DNA of 64,000 nt from Micromonospora cremea (GCF_900143515.1 NZ_FSQT01000002.1:2791501-2855500); one strand, 5' to 3'; positions 50,584 through 63,057 are shown, counted from the stretch's first letter. Notes: a model not told the origin generated them from the letters alone. Numbers and translations: made by a program.

Positions 50584-51714
50584 TCACCACGCGGCGGCGA
50601 GGAAGCCGAGGGTGATCAGCACCGGTCCGGCGATGGCGACGGCCACCGCCCAGCGGCGGTTCCGCCGGTCGGGCAGCCGGGTCGCCCCGGTCCACCGGGC
50701 GATACCGGCGGCGCAGCCGAGCACCATCAGCAGGCCGGGCAGCCAGCGGAGGTGCCGGGCCACGCCGGTGTCGACGTACGCGGTGCCGCCGTCGGAACCC
50801 GCCAGCCGCGCCGGTAGCGCCGTCCCGGGGACGTCCCGGCCGGCGGGTACGCCGCTGACCCGTACCCCGTGCGCCAGGAACCGCCCGTCGTCCGCCGTGA
50901 AGATGCCCCGGCAGCGCTGGGTGAGCCCGCCGCCGGTGCAGTTGTCGATCACCACCGTGCCGACCCGGGAATGCCCGACCGCGAGCCAGAACGGGCCGGC
51001 GCTGACCCAGGCGAAGAAGGCCGCGACCAGACTCAGCAGCACCAGCACCGCGAGCCCGGGCAGCGGGTCGGGCGGCGGAGTGGCGCGGGCCGGCGTCCGG
51101 GGCCGGCCCGCGCCGGAGCCCCGGTCCCGCTCCGGCGCGGGATCTTCCCGGACCGGGGTGCCGTCCCAGTGCACCTGCTCGATCGGCGCCCAGAAGGTGC
51201 CGTCGTCACCGTCCGGCGGCGTGTCGCTGTCGGTCCGGCGGGCGCCCAGGTGCCAGCGGCTGTGCTGCCGGACCGGCACCCTGCGCGGCACCGCGTCCAC
51301 CGGCGCTCTGCCAGTAGACGGGCCCGCCGGAGTCGGACGGACCGGGGTGGGTGCCGGCGCGGTCGGCGTGGGACGGGCCGGGGTGGGCGCCGGCGCGGTC
51401 CCCGTCGTGCCGTCCGGCCTCGACGTTGCCGTCCGTCCCGCCGGCGTGGGCCGCTGCCTGCCCGGCCGGCCGGGGGCAGGTGCAGGGGTGGCGCCCGGTC
51501 GGGGCCTCGGGCCGGTCTGCGCGGTGGCACCCGGCCGGGGGGTGGGGTCGTCCGGGGTGCGGCTCGGGTCGGCGCCGGGCACCGGCCGGGGCTGGGGCGC
51601 GACCGTCCCGCCACGGGCCCCGCCGGGCTCGGGGCTGGGGTCGTCGCCGACCGCCGGCCCGGTGGGACGGTCGTCGTGGTCCCGGGCCGCTCGTCTGCCA
51701 GTCACGACGTTCAT
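50584..51714 (-). CDS. Pro/Arg-rich membrane protein
   Basis: About 376 residues from the ATG at 51714 (a GTG at 51705 is also possible). Residues 1-230 are low-complexity Pro/Thr/Ala/Arg. The rest has three helices ([56 protein letters not shown]) with an extracytoplasmic loop containing two Cys ([11 protein letters not shown]). Unknown function. Confidence 0.6.
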   Translation of the reverse strand: MNVVTGRRAARDHDDRPTGPAVGDDPSPEPGGARGGTVAPQPRPVPGADPSRTPDDPTPRPGATAQTGPRPRPGATPAPAPGRPGRQRPTPAGRTATSRPDGTTGTAPAPTPARPTPTAPAPTPVRPTPAGPSTGRAPVDAVPRRVPVRQHSRWHLGARRTDSDTPPDGDDGTFWAPIEQVHWDGTPVREDPAPERDRGSGAGRPRTPARATPPPDPLPGLAVLVLLSLVAAFFAWVSAGPFWLAVGHSRVGTVVIDNCTGGGLTQRCRGIFTADDGRFLAHGVRVSGVPAGRDVPGTALPARLAGSDGGTAYVDTGVARHLRWLPGLLMVLGCAAGIARWTGATRLPDRRNRRWAVAVAIAGPVLITLGFLAAAW

Positions 51715-51863
51715 TGCACACCGGTACCGGAGTCGGATCGGGCAGCTTGAGCGCGTGTCGGCGACAAATCGGACCAATGGGCGGGGTGGCTGACCCGGTC
51801 CGCCGGCCCGGCACCTCCTGTTGGTTCGCGGATCTCCCGGAGAGGTCACTAGGCTTGCTGCTC

Positions 51864-53666
51864 ATGAGTCACGTTCTCGCGGCAGTGGCCTGGCCGTACG
51901 CCAACGGCCCCCGCCACATCGGCCACGTCTCCGGTTTCGGCGTTCCCTCCGACGTCTTCGCCCGGTACATGCGGATGGCCGGCCACGACGTGCTCATGGT
52001 CTCGGGCACGGACGAGCACGGCACCCCCATCCAGGTGCAGGCCGACGCCGACGGGGTCACCCCGCGCGAGCTGGCCGACCGGTACAACAGGGTGATCGTC
52101 GAGGACCTGCACGGCCTGGGGCTCTCCTACGACCTGTTCACCCGCACCACCACCCGCAACCACTACGCGGTGGTGCAGGAGCTGTTCGAGGGGATGTACC
52201 GCAACGGCTACATCGTGCCGAAGACGACCATGGGTGCGATCTCCCCGTCCACCGGGCGCACCCTGCCCGACCGGTACATCGAGGGCACCTGCCCGATCTG
52301 CGGGTACGACAGCGCCCGCGGCGACCAGTGCGACAACTGCGGCAACCAGCTCGACCCGATCGACCTGATCGACCCGAAGTCGCGGATCAACGGGGAGACC
52401 CCGAAGTTCGTCGAGACCGAGCACTTCTTCCTGGACCTGCCCGCCCTGGCCGACGTTCTGCGACAGTGGCTGGACACCCGGGAGGGGTGGCGGCCCAACG
52501 TGCTGCGGTTCTCCCGCAACCTGCTCGACGACCTCCAGCCGCGGGCGATCACCCGGGACCTGGAGTGGGGCGTACCGATCCCGCTGGACGGCTGGCGGGA
52601 CCGGCCGGACAAGCGGATCTACGTCTGGTTCGACGCGGTGATCGGCTACCTGTCCGCCTCGATCGAGTGGGCCCGCCGCACCGGCGACCCCGAGGCGTGG
52701 CGGAAGTGGTGGTCCGCCGACGGGGAGGGCAAGGACGCCCGGTCCTACTACTTCATGGGCAAGGACAACATCGTCTTCCACTCGGTGATCTGGCCGGCGC
52801 TGCTCTCCGGATACTCCGGCGAAGGCTCCCGCGACGGTGAGCCGGGCGAGCTGGGCCAGCTCAACCTGCCCACCGAGGTGGTCTCCAGCGAGTACCTGAC
52901 CATGGAGGGGCGCAAGTTCTCCTCGTCCCGCAAGGTGGTCATCTACGTCCGGGACTTCCTGGAGCGCTACGACGCCGACGCGCTGCGCTACTTCATCGCC
53001 GCCGCCGGCCCGGAGAGCAACGACACCGACTTCACCTGGGCGGAGTTCCTCCGCCGCAACAACGACGAGCTGGTCGCCGGCTGGGGAAACCTGGTCAACC
53101 GGTCCGTCTCGATGGCGGCGAAGAACTTCGGCGCCATCCCGCCGGTCGACCCGGCCGGGCTCACCGAGGCCGACGAGGCACTGCTCGCGGTGGCCCGTGC
53201 CGGCTTCACCACGGTCGGCGACCTCATCGGCCGGCACCGGCAGAAGCAGGCGATCGGCGAGGCCATGAAGGTGGTCGCCGAGGCCAACCGGTACCTCTCC
53301 GAGCAGGCGCCGTGGAAGCTCAAGGACGAGGCCGACAAGCCCCGTCAGGGCACCATCCTGCACGTCGCCCTCCAGGTGGTCAGCGACGCCAACACGCTGC
53401 TCACCCCGTTCCTGCCGCACTCCGCGCAGCAGGTGCACGAGCTGCTCGGCGGCACCGGCGTGCACGCGCCGATGCCGGTCATCGAGCAGGTCGACGACCT
53501 GGACGGCGGGCCGGCCTACCCGGTGCTGACCGGGGACTACACGGTCGGCGCGCGCTGGGAGTCGGTGCCGCTGGAGGCCGGCCGGCCACTGGCCGCGCCG
53601 AAGCCGGTGTTCCGCAAGCTCGACCCGTCGATCGTCGACGAGGAGCTGGCCCGGCTGGCCGGCTGA
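51864..53666 (+). CDS. metG: methionyl-tRNA synthetase
   Basis: 600 residues, class I. HIGH motif in [10 protein letters not shown], the connective peptide zinc site [18 protein letters not shown], and the KMSKS equivalent KFSSSRK. The C-terminal anticodon domain is present; no C-terminal dimerisation (Trbp111-like) domain follows. It is first in a same-strand run with tatD, rsmA and ispE, separated from them by one opposite gene. Confidence 0.96.
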   Translation: MSHVLAAVAWPYANGPRHIGHVSGFGVPSDVFARYMRMAGHDVLMVSGTDEHGTPIQVQADADGVTPRELADRYNRVIVEDLHGLGLSYDLFTRTTTRNHYAVVQELFEGMYRNGYIVPKTTMGAISPSTGRTLPDRYIEGTCPICGYDSARGDQCDNCGNQLDPIDLIDPKSRINGETPKFVETEHFFLDLPALADVLRQWLDTREGWRPNVLRFSRNLLDDLQPRAITRDLEWGVPIPLDGWRDRPDKRIYVWFDAVIGYLSASIEWARRTGDPEAWRKWWSADGEGKDARSYYFMGKDNIVFHSVIWPALLSGYSGEGSRDGEPGELGQLNLPTEVVSSEYLTMEGRKFSSSRKVVIYVRDFLERYDADALRYFIAAAGPESNDTDFTWAEFLRRNNDELVAGWGNLVNRSVSMAAKNFGAIPPVDPAGLTEADEALLAVARAGFTTVGDLIGRHRQKQAIGEAMKVVAEANRYLSEQAPWKLKDEADKPRQGTILHVALQVVSDANTLLTPFLPHSAQQVHELLGGTGVHAPMPVIEQVDDLDGGPAYPVLTGDYTVGARWESVPLEAGRPLAAPKPVFRKLDPSIVDEELARLAG

Positions 53667-53745
53667 CCACGACACCGTCGCACGGCTGAGCGCGGCCCCG
53701 GGGAAATCCCCGGGGCCGCGCCTCATGTCCGCACCGCGGCCGGTG

Positions 53746-54993
53746 TCACATCGCGTACCGGGTGTCCATCACCTGATCGTCGGTCACCTCGGCACCCGGC
53801 GCCCAGGTCTCGTAGACGCCGCGATCGTGGCACTGCGCCCCGGTCTCGAGCACCGCTTCCGGATCCGGGTGGCGCAGCCGCAACCGCAGCCAACCGGCCT
53901 CCTCCCGCAGCACCAGGCAGGGCACGCCCCGCCACCGCACGAACCTGAGCCGGCGGGCCACCGCCTCCACCGGGTAGCGGGCCGCCCGGGTCATCGCCAG
54001 CACCCGGAACCCGCCGGGCAGGTCCGCCACCGCCTCGTACTCGCCGTCGCCATGCACGCCGACCAGCTGGGTGGAGCGCGGGGCGTCCCCGGTCGGCACG
54101 TACTCCTGGTCCGGGGAGAGACCCGGCACCGCGGCCAGCAGATGCCGCCACTGCGGGCCCACCATCCGCAGCCACCCGCGCTGCTCGGCCTGGTAGGTGT
54201 AGAGCACCACCTCCACCCCCTCCGCCGGGTAGGCGAGCAGGGCGGCGTTCGCGGGCATCGGCAGGTCGGCGAAGTCCCGGGTGATGAACTCCGGGATGAG
54301 CTGGGCGTTGCTCGGCACGAAACCCGTACCCAGCACCGGCGGACCGAGCCGGTCCCGGGGAGCCAGCGCGGTCAGGCCGCGGTGCGCCTCGCCGACCGGC
54401 ACGTCGTAGTCGCCGGGGTCGGCGGCCCGCCAGCGCAGCGCGTACGCCACGTCCAGGCCGTCCCGGTCGACCTCGCCGTCGGTGCGCAGCACCGTGGTCG
54501 CCGCCGGCGTACGCAGGTGTGCCACGTCGTGCTCGCGGTAGCAGAAGCCGTGCGGCAACCAGCCCCGCACGTACCCGGCGAGCTGTCGGGGGGAGAGCAC
54601 CTTCACCATCCGGGTGCCCCGTCGGACCACCGCCGACGCGCGCGCCGCCGCCAGCATCGGGTCACCCGCCGCGGCCGGCTGCTGGCTGAGCTGGTGCAAC
54701 TGCGCCCACCCCCGCTCCCGGTGCGCCGGCAGCATCAGCGGCGTGTCCGGCTCCTCGGCCGGCTCCGCCGCCCCGTGCACCGCCGTCACCTCGGTGACGT
54801 GCACGAACCGGCGCCACGGCAGGGCGCTGCCCGATCGGGGAGCCCACTCGAAGCCGGGCACCTCGTCGGCGCTGAACAGCTCGTACGCGGCGCCACGGGC
54901 GATCTCCTCGGCCGGGTAGACGCCGCCGCCGAACGCCACCCGCAGCCCGGTACGTTCGCTGGCGGCGCCGCCGGCCTGGGGGGTTACGTTCAC
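53746..54993 (-). CDS. hypothetical protein, Micromonosporaceae-type
   Basis: About 415 residues from the GTG at 54993. Soluble, with segments VAFGGGVYPAEEIARGAAYE, RFVHVTEVTAVHGAAEP, GRGW-like VRGWLPHGFCYREHDVAHL, and two similar C-terminal halves (LLAYPAEGVEVVLYTYQAEQ, FRVLAMTRAARYPVEAVARR). No signal, TM or catalytic motif recognised. It lies antisense between metG and tatD, inside an otherwise conserved gene order. Confidence 0.65.
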   Translation of the reverse strand: MNVTPQAGGAASERTGLRVAFGGGVYPAEEIARGAAYELFSADEVPGFEWAPRSGSALPWRRFVHVTEVTAVHGAAEPAEEPDTPLMLPAHRERGWAQLHQLSQQPAAAGDPMLAAARASAVVRRGTRMVKVLSPRQLAGYVRGWLPHGFCYREHDVAHLRTPAATTVLRTDGEVDRDGLDVAYALRWRAADPGDYDVPVGEAHRGLTALAPRDRLGPPVLGTGFVPSNAQLIPEFITRDFADLPMPANAALLAYPAEGVEVVLYTYQAEQRGWLRMVGPQWRHLLAAVPGLSPDQEYVPTGDAPRSTQLVGVHGDGEYEAVADLPGGFRVLAMTRAARYPVEAVARRLRFVRWRGVPCLVLREEAGWLRLRLRHPDPEAVLETGAQCHDRGVYETWAPGAEVTDDQVMDTRYAM

Positions 54994-55080
54994 TCGGCGA
55001 CGGTAGAGTCGCGCGGCGTAGTCGAGGTGAACGTCGGGTGGCGGGCGGATGGACAGCCCCGGTGTGTGATGCTGTCGCTG

Positions 55081-55968
55081 ATGAGCGAGCCCACTGAAAC
55101 CCGCCGAGAGCGTGCCGCACGGCGGGCCGGAGAGTTCCCGCCCGCCCCCGAGCCGCTGCCCCGGCCGGTCCTGGACAGCCACACTCACCTGGACATCACC
55201 GTCAGCGAGGCCGGTGTACCCGGCGGCGGGCCGGCCGACGACCCGGTCGCCGTGGCGATCTCGCTGGCCACGAAGGTCGGCGTGGACCGGCTGGTCCAGG
55301 TGGGGGTGGACGTGGCGTCCTCCCGGTGGGGTGCGGAGACCGCCGACCGGCATCCCGCGGTGCTGGCCACGGTGGCGCTGCACCCCAACGAGGCCCCCCG
55401 CCTCGCCGACCTCGACGAAGCGCTGCGGGAGATCGAGTCACTCGCCGCCCGCGACCGGGTCCGGGGGATCGGCGAGACCGGGATGGACTTCTTCCGCACC
55501 GGCGACGAGGGGCGCGCCGCGCAGGAGGAGAGCTTCCGGGCGCACATCGCCATTGCCAAGCGGTACGGCAAGGCGCTGGTGATCCACGACCGGGACGCGC
55601 ACGCCGACGTGCTGCGGATCCTCGACGACGAGGGTGCGCCGGACACCGTGGTGCTGCACTGCTTCTCCGGTGACGCCGACTTCGCCCGCGAGTGCGTCCG
55701 CCGCGGCTACCTGCTCAGCTTCGCCGGCACCGTCACCTTCGCCAGTGCCACCGCGCTGCGCGAGGCCGCCGCGCTCACCCCGGTGGACCAGATCCTGGTG
55801 GAGACCGACGCCCCCTACCTCACCCCGACGCCCCACCGCGGCCGGCCGAACGCCTCGTACCTGATCCCGCTCACCGTCCGCTCGCTCGCCGCGACCACCG
55901 GCACCGACCTGGACGAGCTGTGTGTGGCCATCTCCGCCACCGGCGACCGCGTCTTCGGCCCCTGGTGA
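55081..55968 (+). CDS. tatD: TatD-family metal-dependent DNase
   Basis: 295 residues. Motifs in order: [54 protein letters not shown] and [10 protein letters not shown], the full set of TatD metal ligands. A 3'-5' exonuclease acting on DNA; usually next to rpfB and rsmA in actinobacteria, but here rsmA follows directly. Confidence 0.93.
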   Translation: MSEPTETRRERAARRAGEFPPAPEPLPRPVLDSHTHLDITVSEAGVPGGGPADDPVAVAISLATKVGVDRLVQVGVDVASSRWGAETADRHPAVLATVALHPNEAPRLADLDEALREIESLAARDRVRGIGETGMDFFRTGDEGRAAQEESFRAHIAIAKRYGKALVIHDRDAHADVLRILDDEGAPDTVVLHCFSGDADFARECVRRGYLLSFAGTVTFASATALREAAALTPVDQILVETDAPYLTPTPHRGRPNASYLIPLTVRSLAATTGTDLDELCVAISATGDRVFGPW

Positions 55969-55992
55969 CGCCCCGTCCCACGGCCCGCCGGG

Positions 55993-56049
55993 ACGTCAGG
56001 AGGGGCAGCTCGCAATCGTCTGGTGTTGTACAAGGGGCCCTTCCTGACG
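55993..56049. terminator. 13-bp-stem hairpin after tatD
   Basis: CGTCAGGAGGGGC and GCCCTTCCTGACG pair with one G-U, loop about 30 nt. It is similar in its AGGGGCCC core to the hairpin at 8233-8273. Confidence 0.5.
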
Positions 56050-56078
56050 GTGGGGTGGAGGCGCATACGCTGCCAACC

Positions 56079-56948
56079 ATGACCGGTCTCCTCGGCCCGG
56101 CGGAGATCCGGGAACTCGCCGCCCGGTTGGGCGTCGCGCCCACCAAGAAGCTGGGCCAGAACTTCGTGCACGACCCCAACACCGTGCGCCGGATCGTCAC
56201 CGCCGCCGGCCTGACCCCTGACGACGTGGCCCTGGAGGTCGGCCCGGGGCTCGGCTCGCTCACTCTCGGGCTGCTGCCGGTCGCCGGGCACGTGCACGCC
56301 GTGGAGATCGACCCGGTGCTCGCCGGCGCTCTGCCGGAGACCGCCGCCCGGCACGCCCCCACGGACGCCGGCCGGCTCACCGTGCACCGCGCCGACGCGC
56401 TGCGCATCGACGCCGCCGAGCTTGCCGACCCGCCGCCGACCGCGCTGGTGGCGAACCTGCCCTACAACGTGGCCGTGCCCGTGGTGCTGCACCTGCTCGC
56501 CGAGCTGCCCAGTCTGCGGAAGGGCCTGGTGATGGTGCAGAAGGAGGTCGCCGACCGGCTGGTCGCCGGTCCCGGCTCCAAGGTGTACGGCATCCCGTCG
56601 GTCAAGCTCGCCTGGTACGCCGAGGCCCGGGGCGCCGGCCGGGTGCCGCCGAACGTCTTCTGGCCGGTGCCCAACGTCGACTCCGGCCTGGTCGCCTTCA
56701 CCCGCCGCGAACCACCCCGAGCCGACGTACCCCGGAAACGGGTTTTCGCCGTGGTGGACGCGGCGTTCGCGCAGCGCCGAAAGACCCTGCGCGCCGCGCT
56801 GGCGGGCTGGGCCGGCGGCGCGGACCGGGCGGCCGCCGCGCTCACCGCGGCCGGCGTCGACCCCGGCGCCCGGGGGGAGTCGCTCACCGTCGAGCAGTTC
56901 GCCGCCATCGCCGCGTCGGCTCCGACCCCGGCGCCGGCCGCCCAGTAG
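56079..56948 (+). CDS. rsmA: 16S rRNA (adenine1518/1519-N6)-dimethyltransferase
   Basis: A 289-residue KsgA enzyme, which dimethylates the two adjacent adenines in helix 45. Motifs: [27 protein letters not shown] (AdoMet), [19 protein letters not shown] (motif IV) and [14 protein letters not shown]. Length normal. It ends 9 bp before a small GTG frame that overlaps ispE. Confidence 0.95.
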   Translation: MTGLLGPAEIRELAARLGVAPTKKLGQNFVHDPNTVRRIVTAAGLTPDDVALEVGPGLGSLTLGLLPVAGHVHAVEIDPVLAGALPETAARHAPTDAGRLTVHRADALRIDAAELADPPPTALVANLPYNVAVPVVLHLLAELPSLRKGLVMVQKEVADRLVAGPGSKVYGIPSVKLAWYAEARGAGRVPPNVFWPVPNVDSGLVAFTRREPPRADVPRKRVFAVVDAAFAQRRKTLRAALAGWAGGADRAAAALTAAGVDPGARGESLTVEQFAAIAASAPTPAPAAQ

Positions 56949-56957
56949 GCTGGCGCG

Positions 56958-57062
56958 GTGCCCGCTGAGGAGGCTGTACGGGCGAGTGCCGACCACGCCG
57001 AGGAGCTGATCGTGACCAAGCCGTTCGACATCCGTCTGCGCGTGCGGGACATCGCCCCGTGA
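56958..57062 (+). CDS. putative 34-aa leader peptide before ispE
   Basis: A GTG-started frame encodes 34 residues (PAEEAVRASADHAEELIVTK then PFDIRLRVRDIAP) and its TGA overlaps the ispE GTG (GTGA). The overlap suggests translational coupling. It is too short to judge by composition; it may be chance. Confidence 0.35.
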   Translation: MPAEEAVRASADHAEELIVTKPFDIRLRVRDIAP

Positions 57063-58009
57063 CCGAGGCCTGGCGACCGGACGGCGAGGACGAGCGGCGC
57101 GGGGCCAGCGGGCCGGTGAAGGTCCGCGTGCCCGCCAAGGTCAACCTTCACCTCGGGGTGGGCCCGCTGCGCCGCGACGGCTATCACGAGCTGAACACCG
57201 TCTATCACGCGATCTCCATCTACGACGAGCTGACCGCCCGCCGGGGCGACACGCTCGCCCTGACCATGGAGGGCGAGGGCACCGGCGAGCTGGCGTTGGA
57301 CGAGACCAACCTGGTGATCCGCGCCGCGCACGCCCTGGCGGGGTACGCCGGGGTGCTGCCGCACGCCCGGCTGCACCTGCGCAAGCAGATCCCGCTCGCC
57401 GGTGGGCTGGCCGGCGGCAGCGCCGACGCGGCCGCCACGCTGGTGGCCTGCGACGCGCTGTGGGGCACCGGGCTGTCCCGCGACGAGCTGGCCGGGATCG
57501 CCGCCGACCTTGGCTCCGACGTGCCGTTCCTGATCTACGGTGGCACCGCGCTGGGCACCGGCCGGGGTGAGGCGGTCAGCCCCGTGCTGGCCCGCCCCAC
57601 CTCCTGGCACTGGGTCGTGGCCATCGCCGACGGGGGCCTGTCCACGCCGGCCGCCTACCGGGAGTTGGACCGGCTCCGCGCCGCCGGCACCGCCGGCGCG
57701 CCGCTGGGCAGCACCGACGCGCTGCTGGGCGCGCTGCGCCAGCGCGACCCACGGGTGCTCGCCCGCACGCTCGGCAATGATCTCCAGGACGCCGCGCTGG
57801 CGATGCGCCCGGCGCTGGCCGACACCCTCAAGGCCGGCGAGGCGGCCGGGGCGCTCGCCGGCATCGTCTCCGGCTCCGGCCCGACCTGTGTCTTCCTCGC
57901 CACCGACGCGGCCCACGCCGGGCGGATCGCCGCCGAGCTGACCACCGGGGGTGTGTGCCGGGAGGCCCGGGTCGCGCACGGCCCGGTCGCCGGCGCCCGC
58001 GTCGGCTGA
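57059..58009 (+). CDS. ispE: 4-diphosphocytidyl-2-C-methyl-D-erythritol kinase
   Basis: A 316-residue GHMP kinase of the MEP isoprenoid pathway. KVNLHLGVGPLRRDGYHELN is the substrate site, PLAGGLAGGSADAAATL the ATP loop, and ASGSGPTCVF-like VSGSGPTCVFLATD motif 3. Starts at GTG 57059, overlapping the small frame before it. Position after rsmA is conserved in actinobacteria. Confidence 0.95.
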   Translation: MTEAWRPDGEDERRGASGPVKVRVPAKVNLHLGVGPLRRDGYHELNTVYHAISIYDELTARRGDTLALTMEGEGTGELALDETNLVIRAAHALAGYAGVLPHARLHLRKQIPLAGGLAGGSADAAATLVACDALWGTGLSRDELAGIAADLGSDVPFLIYGGTALGTGRGEAVSPVLARPTSWHWVVAIADGGLSTPAAYRELDRLRAAGTAGAPLGSTDALLGALRQRDPRVLARTLGNDLQDAALAMRPALADTLKAGEAAGALAGIVSGSGPTCVFLATDAAHAGRIAAELTTGGVCREARVAHGPVAGARVG

Positions 58010-58144
58010 CCCTGGCGTACCGGCGGGCCGCCGCAGGGACCCTGCGGGCGCGCGGCACGGGTGACCGTGGGGTCCGCGTACCCTTGGGTCAGGCGTCCAG
58101 GTGCCCGCCGGCACCGGGACGCCTTGATCATGAAGGGTGGGAGC

Positions 58145-59950
<1,806 letters not shown>

Positions 59951-60052
59951 CCGGGCCGGGCGCGCCGGCCCGGGGGCCGTGTGCGGCGTCACACCGCCGC
60001 GTGCGGGACAATCGTCGGCGACACCTCACCCCACGGCGTTGGAGACTCAGAC

Positions 60053-60508
60053 ATGGCCCACACCCCCGTCAACCACCCCGCGCGGCCGATCTACCGGGCG
60101 ATCGGCGGGCTGACCGGTCTGTACCTGGTGGTCTTCGGTGTGCTCGGCATCATCGCGAGCGCCGGCAACGAGGTCCTCGCGCAGGACGACACCAAGGTCC
60201 TCGGTCAGGGCACCAACCTCGGCTTCTCGCTGCTCTGCGTGCTGCTCGGGCTCCTGGTGCTGGCTGGCACCGCGCTCGGCCGCAACATCGACGTGGCGAT
60301 CAACCAGTGGCTGGCGTACGCGCTGATGGTGATCAGCCTGGGCGGTCTCGCGTTCATCCGGACCGACGCCAACTTCTTCAACTTCAGCATCATCACCGTG
60401 ATCGTGGTGATGAGCGCGGCCCTGGTGCTACTCATGGTCGGCATGTACGGCAAGGTCGGCACGGAAGAGGAGTCGGAGGCCTGGAAGAAGGCCCGCCTGG
60501 TCCTCTGA
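60053..60508 (+). CDS. DUF4383 membrane protein (first of two paralogues)
   Basis: 151 residues, four helices, starting HTPVNHPARPIYRAIGGLTG, with FSLLCVLLGLLVLAGTALG and ANFFNFSIITVIVVM. The NHPARxxYR start and the xNFFNFS motif are typical of DUF4383. Function unknown. GGAGAC precedes the ATG. A paralogue follows 195 bp downstream. Confidence 0.82.
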   Translation: MAHTPVNHPARPIYRAIGGLTGLYLVVFGVLGIIASAGNEVLAQDDTKVLGQGTNLGFSLLCVLLGLLVLAGTALGRNIDVAINQWLAYALMVISLGGLAFIRTDANFFNFSIITVIVVMSAALVLLMVGMYGKVGTEEESEAWKKARLVL

Positions 60509-60530
60509 TTCGCTTCTCGCTCTGGTGGGC

Positions 60531-60598
60531 TTTCGCCAGAGCCCGAGCTGCTCCGGGCGGTCAGGCTTGATCCCTGGGCAGCTCGGGCACCGGCGAAA
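60531..60598. other. structured intergenic stem between DUF4383 paralogues
   Basis: TTTCGCC (60531-60537) pairs with GGCGAAA (60592-60598), and inside it GCCCGAGCTGC (60541-60551) with GCAGCTCGGGC (60578-60588). The nested arms give an 18-bp stem with a 3x3 internal loop and a 26-nt loop: terminator of the first gene, or a structured RNA. Confidence 0.55.
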
Positions 60599-60703
60599 AC
60601 CTCTGCTGGTCCGGACCTGCCGAGCTTCGGGGTTCACCAGACATGTCCCGTTCGTCCGGGTGACAATCACCGCGAGGGTGACAGTCGGACGGGGGATCAG
60701 GGC

Positions 60704-61180
60704 ATGGTGCATTTTCCGGTGAACCATCCGGCGCGGCCGCTCTACCGGGTCCTCGCCGGCCTGATCGGCGTCTACATCCTGGTCTTCGGCGTGTGGGGCG
60801 TCGCCCAGACGATCGGCGATCCGCTCTTCGGCCGGGACGGCAACTGGGTGCTCGGGCTGCGCACCAACCTGGCCTTCTCGCTCGCCTCGGTGGTCTTCGG
60901 AGTGGTGCTGATCATCGGGGCGTCCCGGCGCAGCAACCTCGGCCACTACATGAACCTCACCGCCGGCGTGGTGTTCCTGGTGACCAGCATCCTGATGATG
61001 TCCGTGCTGCAGACCGGAGCGAACTTCCTCAACTTCTCGATGTCGACCGTGATCGTGTCGATGCTGTTCGGCCTGATCCTGCTCGGCACCGGTCTGTACG
61101 ACAAGGTCGGCCCCGAGGAGCACGCCGAGGCGGAACGGCAGAAACGCAGCCACCCGGTGGCCGAGGTGCACCGCCGCTGA
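60704..61180 (+). CDS. DUF4383 membrane protein (second paralogue)
   Basis: 158 residues with the same start (VHFPVNHPARPLYRVLAGLI) and ANFLNFSMSTVIVSMLFGLI near the end, plus a charged C-terminus (EERAE-like EEHAEAERQKRSHP). Clearly a tandem duplicate of the preceding gene, with its own ATG and a probable separate promoter after the stem at 60531-60598. It ends 6 bp from the convergent TetR gene. Confidence 0.82.
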   Translation: MVHFPVNHPARPLYRVLAGLIGVYILVFGVWGVAQTIGDPLFGRDGNWVLGLRTNLAFSLASVVFGVVLIIGASRRSNLGHYMNLTAGVVFLVTSILMMSVLQTGANFLNFSMSTVIVSMLFGLILLGTGLYDKVGPEEHAEAERQKRSHPVAEVHRR

Positions 61181-61186
61181 CCGTGG

Positions 61187-61867
61187 TCAGCGGCGGCGGG
61201 CGGTGATCAGTGTCGGCTTCGCCTCCAGATGGGACAACCCGTTCCACGCCAGGTTGACCAGGTGGGCCGCCACCGTCTCCTTGCGCGGCTTGCGCACCTC
61301 CAGCCACCAGCGGCCGGTCAGCGCCACCATGCCCACCAACGACTGCGAGTACAGCTCGGCCAGTTTCGGGTCGTACCCGCGGCTCTTGAACTCCGCGCCC
61401 AGGATGTGCTCGACCTGGTGCGCCACGTCGTTCATCACGCTGACGAAGTTGCCCGTCGCGGACATCACCGGCGACTCGCGGACCAGCACCCGGAACCCGC
61501 TGGTCTCCTCCTCGATGTAGCCCAGCAGGGCCAACGCCGCCTGCTCGAGCAACTCCCGCGGGTGCCCGGCGGTCAACGCCGTGGTGATCCGGTCCAGCAG
61601 CGCCCGGACCTCCCGGTCCACCACCACCGCGTAGAGCCCCTCCTTGCCGCCGAAGTGCTCGTACACCACCGGCTTGGAGACCTTGGCGCGGGCCGCCACC
61701 TCCTCGATGGAGGTGGCGTCGAAACCGCGCTCGGCGAAGAGCTGTCGGCCGATCGCGATCAACTGCTCCCGCCGCTGGGCCGCCGACATGCGGACCCGGG
61801 AGGTGGGTTTGGGCGGTGGAGCCGGCGCCGCACGCCGACCTCCCGCTCCATCGGTGAGCTCAGGCAT
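61187..61867 (-). CDS. TetR-family transcriptional regulator
   Basis: 226 residues from the ATG at 61867 (GAGGCGG upstream). The HTH is RREQLIAIGRQLFAERGFDA, TSIEEVAARAKVSKPVVYEHF and GGKEGLYAVVVDRE; the C-terminal ligand domain ends HLEAKPTLITARRR. Ligand unknown. It lies next to the desaturase gene and is a candidate for binding the dyad at 63099-63127. Confidence 0.88.
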   Translation of the reverse strand: MPELTDGAGGRRAAPAPPPKPTSRVRMSAAQRREQLIAIGRQLFAERGFDATSIEEVAARAKVSKPVVYEHFGGKEGLYAVVVDREVRALLDRITTALTAGHPRELLEQAALALLGYIEEETSGFRVLVRESPVMSATGNFVSVMNDVAHQVEHILGAEFKSRGYDPKLAELYSQSLVGMVALTGRWWLEVRKPRKETVAAHLVNLAWNGLSHLEAKPTLITARRR

Positions 61868-62091
61868 GTCGCCGCCTCGCTGGCGCTCGGTGACGCCCTG
61901 CCGTGGGATGGTGCCTCCGCTGTGCCCGTTCACGTCGTCGCCTCACTGGCGGGCGGTCCGACCGCCCAGCCGCGCCGTCCGACCGTACCCGGATCGGGCC
62001 CGGCCCCCCGTCCGCCGAGCCGTCCGGTCCTCCCGCGTCGCTCGGTCACCCGGCCATCCTGCCAGGCGGCCTCCCGGGACACCGCCCGCTT

Positions 62092-63057
62092 TTAGCGGGG
62101 TGCGACCGGCTTCACGAGCTTGGCCGCGAGGCGCTCGGGCTTTGGCCAGCGCACCTGCGACGCCGCGCCGACCTTTTCGAACAGCCAGATCACCCGGGCG
62201 GAGATGTCCACCTGACCACGCAGCACGCCGTGTCGGGCGCTGGTCGGGTCGGCGTGGTGCAGGTTGTGCCAGCTCTCGCCGAACGACAGGATCGCCAGCG
62301 GCCAGAAGTTCGACGCCCGGTCGCCCTGGCGCATGGCGAACGGACGCTCGCCGTAGACGTGGCAGACCGAGTTGATCGCCCAGGTGACGTGGTGCAGCAG
62401 GCCGATCCGGACCAGCCCGGCCCAGAAGAACGCGGTCAGCGCGCCCTGCCAGGACCAGGTCACCAGGCCGCCGATCAGCGCCGGGCCGAGCAGTGAGATG
62501 GCCACCAGCATCGGGAAGAGCCGGTCCACCCGGCGGATGTCACGGTCGGCGAGCAGGTCGGGGGCGAACCGCTCGCGGTTGGACAGTTCGCGCCGGAACA
62601 ACCAGCCAACGTGCGCGTGGAACAGGCCCCGGGTCAGTGCCCACAGGCTGGTGCCGAAGCGCCACGGGGAGTGCGGGTCGCCCTCCAGGTCGGAGAAGGC
62701 GTGGTGCCTCCGGTGGTCGGCCACCCACTGGATGATCTCGCCCTGCACGGCCAGCGAACCCGCGACCGCCAACGTCACCCGCAGCCACCGCTTGGCCTTG
62801 AACGAGCCGTGCGTGAAGTAGCGGTGGAAGCCGACCGTGATGCCGAGCCCGGAGACCACGTACCAGACCAGGCCGATGACGATGTCGGTCCAGCCCAGCC
62901 AGCCGCCCCAGGCCACCGGCACGGCGACCAGCAGGGCGACGAAGGGGATCACGACGAAGGCCCAGAGGGCGACCAGGATTCCGGGGGACTGGCTGCCGTC
63001 GGTGAGGGGTTTGGGGCCGGGCCCGGCGGTGTTGGGTTCGAGCAGAGCGGTGGACAT
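62092..63057 (-). CDS. acyl-CoA desaturase (delta-9 type)
   Basis: 321 residues. The three histidine boxes of membrane diiron desaturases are present: HRYFTH, HRRHH and HNLHH, with helices LVALWAFVVIPFVALLVAV, IGLVWYVVSGLGITVGF and others. It introduces a cis double bond into acyl chains and tunes membrane fluidity. ATG with GAGG upstream; a large dyad lies 42-70 bp upstream. Confidence 0.92.
   Translation of the reverse strand: MSTALLEPNTAGPGPKPLTDGSQSPGILVALWAFVVIPFVALLVAVPVAWGGWLGWTDIVIGLVWYVVSGLGITVGFHRYFTHGSFKAKRWLRVTLAVAGSLAVQGEIIQWVADHRRHHAFSDLEGDPHSPWRFGTSLWALTRGLFHAHVGWLFRRELSNRERFAPDLLADRDIRRVDRLFPMLVAISLLGPALIGGLVTWSWQGALTAFFWAGLVRIGLLHHVTWAINSVCHVYGERPFAMRQGDRASNFWPLAILSFGESWHNLHHADPTSARHGVLRGQVDISARVIWLFEKVGAASQVRWPKPERLAAKLVKPVAPR

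Noticed and set aside
53725..55080. Long upstream extension of tatD
   Set aside because: The frame is the shadow of the minus-strand hypothetical gene; TatD homology starts after the ATG at 55081.
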